Of a DNA stretch of 8,451 nt, positions 6,970-8,451 are shown piece by piece. Positions within the stretch are counted from its first letter, which is position 1. Every line of letters begins with the position of its first letter. A program made the translations under genes and the position numbers. The notes beneath the pieces are model-generated. The model searched no databases and was not told the origin of the DNA. It saw only the letters and a program-made list of their open reading frames with translations. This DNA comes from Chitinophagales bacterium. GTDB lineage: Bacteria; Bacteroidota; Bacteroidia; Chitinophagales; UBA8649. The stretch is taken from the NCBI GenBank assembly GCA_016777395.1, contig JADHRO010000084.1, forward strand, positions 1-8,451, given 5' to 3'.

Positions 6970-8451
6970 ATGAAAAATAAGGTTTTAATTTTTTTAAGCG
7001 TAGTTAGCTTAGGTCTAATCACATTAAGCTCTTGCAGCAAAGAAAAATCAAGTACTACCGGGTGGGCGTACAACGACCCAGACTGGGGTGGCTTTGAAAA
7101 CAAACCATACATTGGTCAAGAAACTGGACCTGGTTTAGTTTTCATTCCAGGAGGTACTTTTGTTATGGGCAATACGGAACAAGATGTTATGTATGAGCAT
7201 CATACATTCCCAAGAAGAGTTACTGTATCTTCTTTTTATATGGATGAAACTGAGGTGAAGAACATCGATTATCGTGAATATCTATATTGGTTAAACAGAA
7301 CTTTTGGCAATGATTACCCTGAGATCGTCAAAGCTGCTGAGCCTGACCAAGAAGTTTGGAGAGATGAGTTGGCATATAACGAACCTTATGTGGAGTATTA
7401 TTTTAGCCATCCTGCATACGATGATTATCCAGTGGTTGGTGTTGATTGGGAGCAGGCAATGGATTATTGTAGTTGGAGAACGGACCGTGTCAATGAAATG
7501 ATTATGGTTCGAGAAGGCATCTTAGAGTTAAACCCAAATCAAGTCAACGCGGACAACTTTAACACAGATGCATATTTTGCTGGTCAATATGAAGGTATAG
7601 AAGGTAAAAAGCCAATACGAAATTTAGATCCTAGTGGTGAAGAATATCGTCAAGTAGAATTTTCTGATGGAGTTTTATTACCTGAATACAGGTTGCCCAC
7701 TGAGGCTGAATGGGAATATGCTGCATTAGCCTTAATAGGAAACCTTCCTCATCCAGAAGAGGAAAGAGTTTCGGATAGAAAAATTTATCCTTGGAATGGA
7801 ACGACTACAAGATACTACCAAGGTGGATGGCAAGGAGATTTCCTGGCCAACTTTAAAAGAGGTAGAGGTGATAATATGGGAATTGCTGGCAACTTGAATG
7901 ACAACGCTTCAATTACTGCGCCTGTGGATGCCTACTTAACTAATGATTATGGATTGTTTAACATGGCAGGTAACGTTAGCGAGTGGACTTTAGATGTTTA
8001 TAGAGCACTTACACATGAAGATGCGAATGATTTCAATTCATTTAGAGGAAACGAATTCAAAACTTTGGTTCTAGATGATGAAGGTAATGTTGCTGCGAAA
8101 AATGACACTACGGGTAAATTAGAGTATCGATTAGTTACCGATGAAGAAGTTGCTTCAAGAAGGAATTATAGAACTGGTGATGTTAGAGATTTTATAGATG
8201 GTGATGAGCGATCACTCAATGGCGAAGAATACATGTATAATTATGGTGTTTCGTCATTGGTTAACAATGAAAGTAGAGTATACAAGGGAGGAAGCTGGAA
8301 TGATAGGGCTTACTTCTTAGCACCTGGTGCGAGAAGATATTGGGATCAAAAGGATGCATCTTCCGAAATTGGTTTCAGATGTGCAATGATAAGAGTAGGT
8401 TCGCCAAGTGGTAATGAAATGAAAGGTGGAAACAACTTCAAGAAAAAGAAG
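6970..8451 (+). CDS. gldJ: Gliding motility lipoprotein GldJ, 3' end beyond the window
   Basis: The first 494 residues are visible; the frame is still open at the window edge, within a lysine-rich tail. The ATG opens a lipoprotein signal peptide with lipobox LSSC, the acylated Cys being C22. GldJ sits on the periplasmic side of the outer membrane, stabilises the T9SS ring protein GldK and is needed for gliding in F. johnsoniae. Residues 31-42 (GWAYNDPDWGGF) match the GldJ-type segment before the domain. A formylglycine-generating-enzyme (SUMF1) fold spans about 54-475: PGGTFVMG (60-67), WRTDRVNE (169-176), RLPTEAEWEYAA (241-252), NMAGNVSEW (331-339), KGGSW (439-443) and GFRCAM (468-473). The segment between NVSEW and GGSW is long, about 100 residues, as in GldJ. 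Both FGE active-site cysteines are replaced (D445, L450), so it is expected to be structural. GldK/PorK shares the fold and is the main alternative, but the N-terminal motif, WRTDRVNE and the nearby porU-porV favour GldJ. Confidence 0.9.
   Translation, partial: MKNKVLIFLSVVSLGLITLSSCSKEKSSTTGWAYNDPDWGGFENKPYIGQETGPGLVFIPGGTFVMGNTEQDVMYEHHTFPRRVTVSSFYMDETEVKNIDYREYLYWLNRTFGNDYPEIVKAAEPDQEVWRDELAYNEPYVEYYFSHPAYDDYPVVGVDWEQAMDYCSWRTDRVNEMIMVREGILELNPNQVNADNFNTDAYFAGQYEGIEGKKPIRNLDPSGEEYRQVEFSDGVLLPEYRLPTEAEWEYAALALIGNLPHPEEERVSDRKIYPWNGTTTRYYQGGWQGDFLANFKRGRGDNMGIAGNLNDNASITAPVDAYLTNDYGLFNMAGNVSEWTLDVYRALTHEDANDFNSFRGNEFKTLVLDDEGNVAAKNDTTGKLEYRLVTDEEVASRRNYRTGDVRDFIDGDERSLNGEEYMYNYGVSSLVNNESRVYKGGSWNDRAYFLAPGARRYWDQKDASSEIGFRCAMIRVGSPSGNEMKGGNNFKKKK

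Noticed and set aside
7304..7501. 65-codon plus-strand open frame inside gldJ
   Set aside because: It is an out-of-frame shadow of the clearly coding GldJ sequence.
1..8451. A mobile element, CRISPR array, defence island or wholly new system
   Set aside because: No terminal inverted repeats, transposase, integrase, repeat-spacer pattern or RNA gene is visible, and all five genes match known Bacteroidota families.

Overview
The window is low-GC bacterial chromosome from the phylum Bacteroidota, most likely the Flavobacteriia or a related gliding lineage. The gene content shows this. Four of the five genes belong to the type IX secretion system (T9SS) and gliding machinery, which is found only in this phylum, and the fifth is a DAHP synthase with a C-terminal chorismate mutase, an architecture typical of Bacteroidota. 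No Shine-Dalgarno-like sequence decides any start, also as expected for the phylum.

Layout. Positions 1-630 (+) hold the 3' part of the shikimate-pathway gene. A near-perfect hairpin at 634-661 separates it from the convergent minus-strand genes. On the minus strand lie porU (5758 to 1928, gingipain-like T9SS sortase) and, 22 bp further on, porV (1905 to 691, outer-membrane shuttle barrel). They read as one porU-porV transcription unit. A 154-bp divergent region (5759-5912) carries weak Bacteroidota-type promoter candidates and a 9-bp direct repeat. On the plus strand follow a PorP/SprF-family outer-membrane protein with a TTG start (5913-6923) and, 46 bp later, gldJ (6970 to beyond the window end), a lipoprotein with a formylglycine-generating-enzyme fold.

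How they work together. T9SS substrates cross the outer membrane through SprA/Sov (not in this window). PorV collects them there, and PorU removes their C-terminal sorting domain and attaches them to the surface. GldJ is a periplasmic-side outer-membrane lipoprotein needed to stabilise GldK and for gliding. PorP/SprF proteins are barrels that support the machinery or the export of particular adhesins. To my knowledge porV, porU and gldJ are also neighbours in Flavobacterium johnsoniae. The PorP/SprF gene between porU and gldJ is the departure from that arrangement.

I see no mobile element, CRISPR array, tRNA, rRNA or foreign-looking island, and no undescribed system. The points worth a second look are the PorP insertion, the TTG start, the EF-hand-like loop in PorV, the loss of the FGE cysteines in GldJ, and the repeat in the divergent promoter region.
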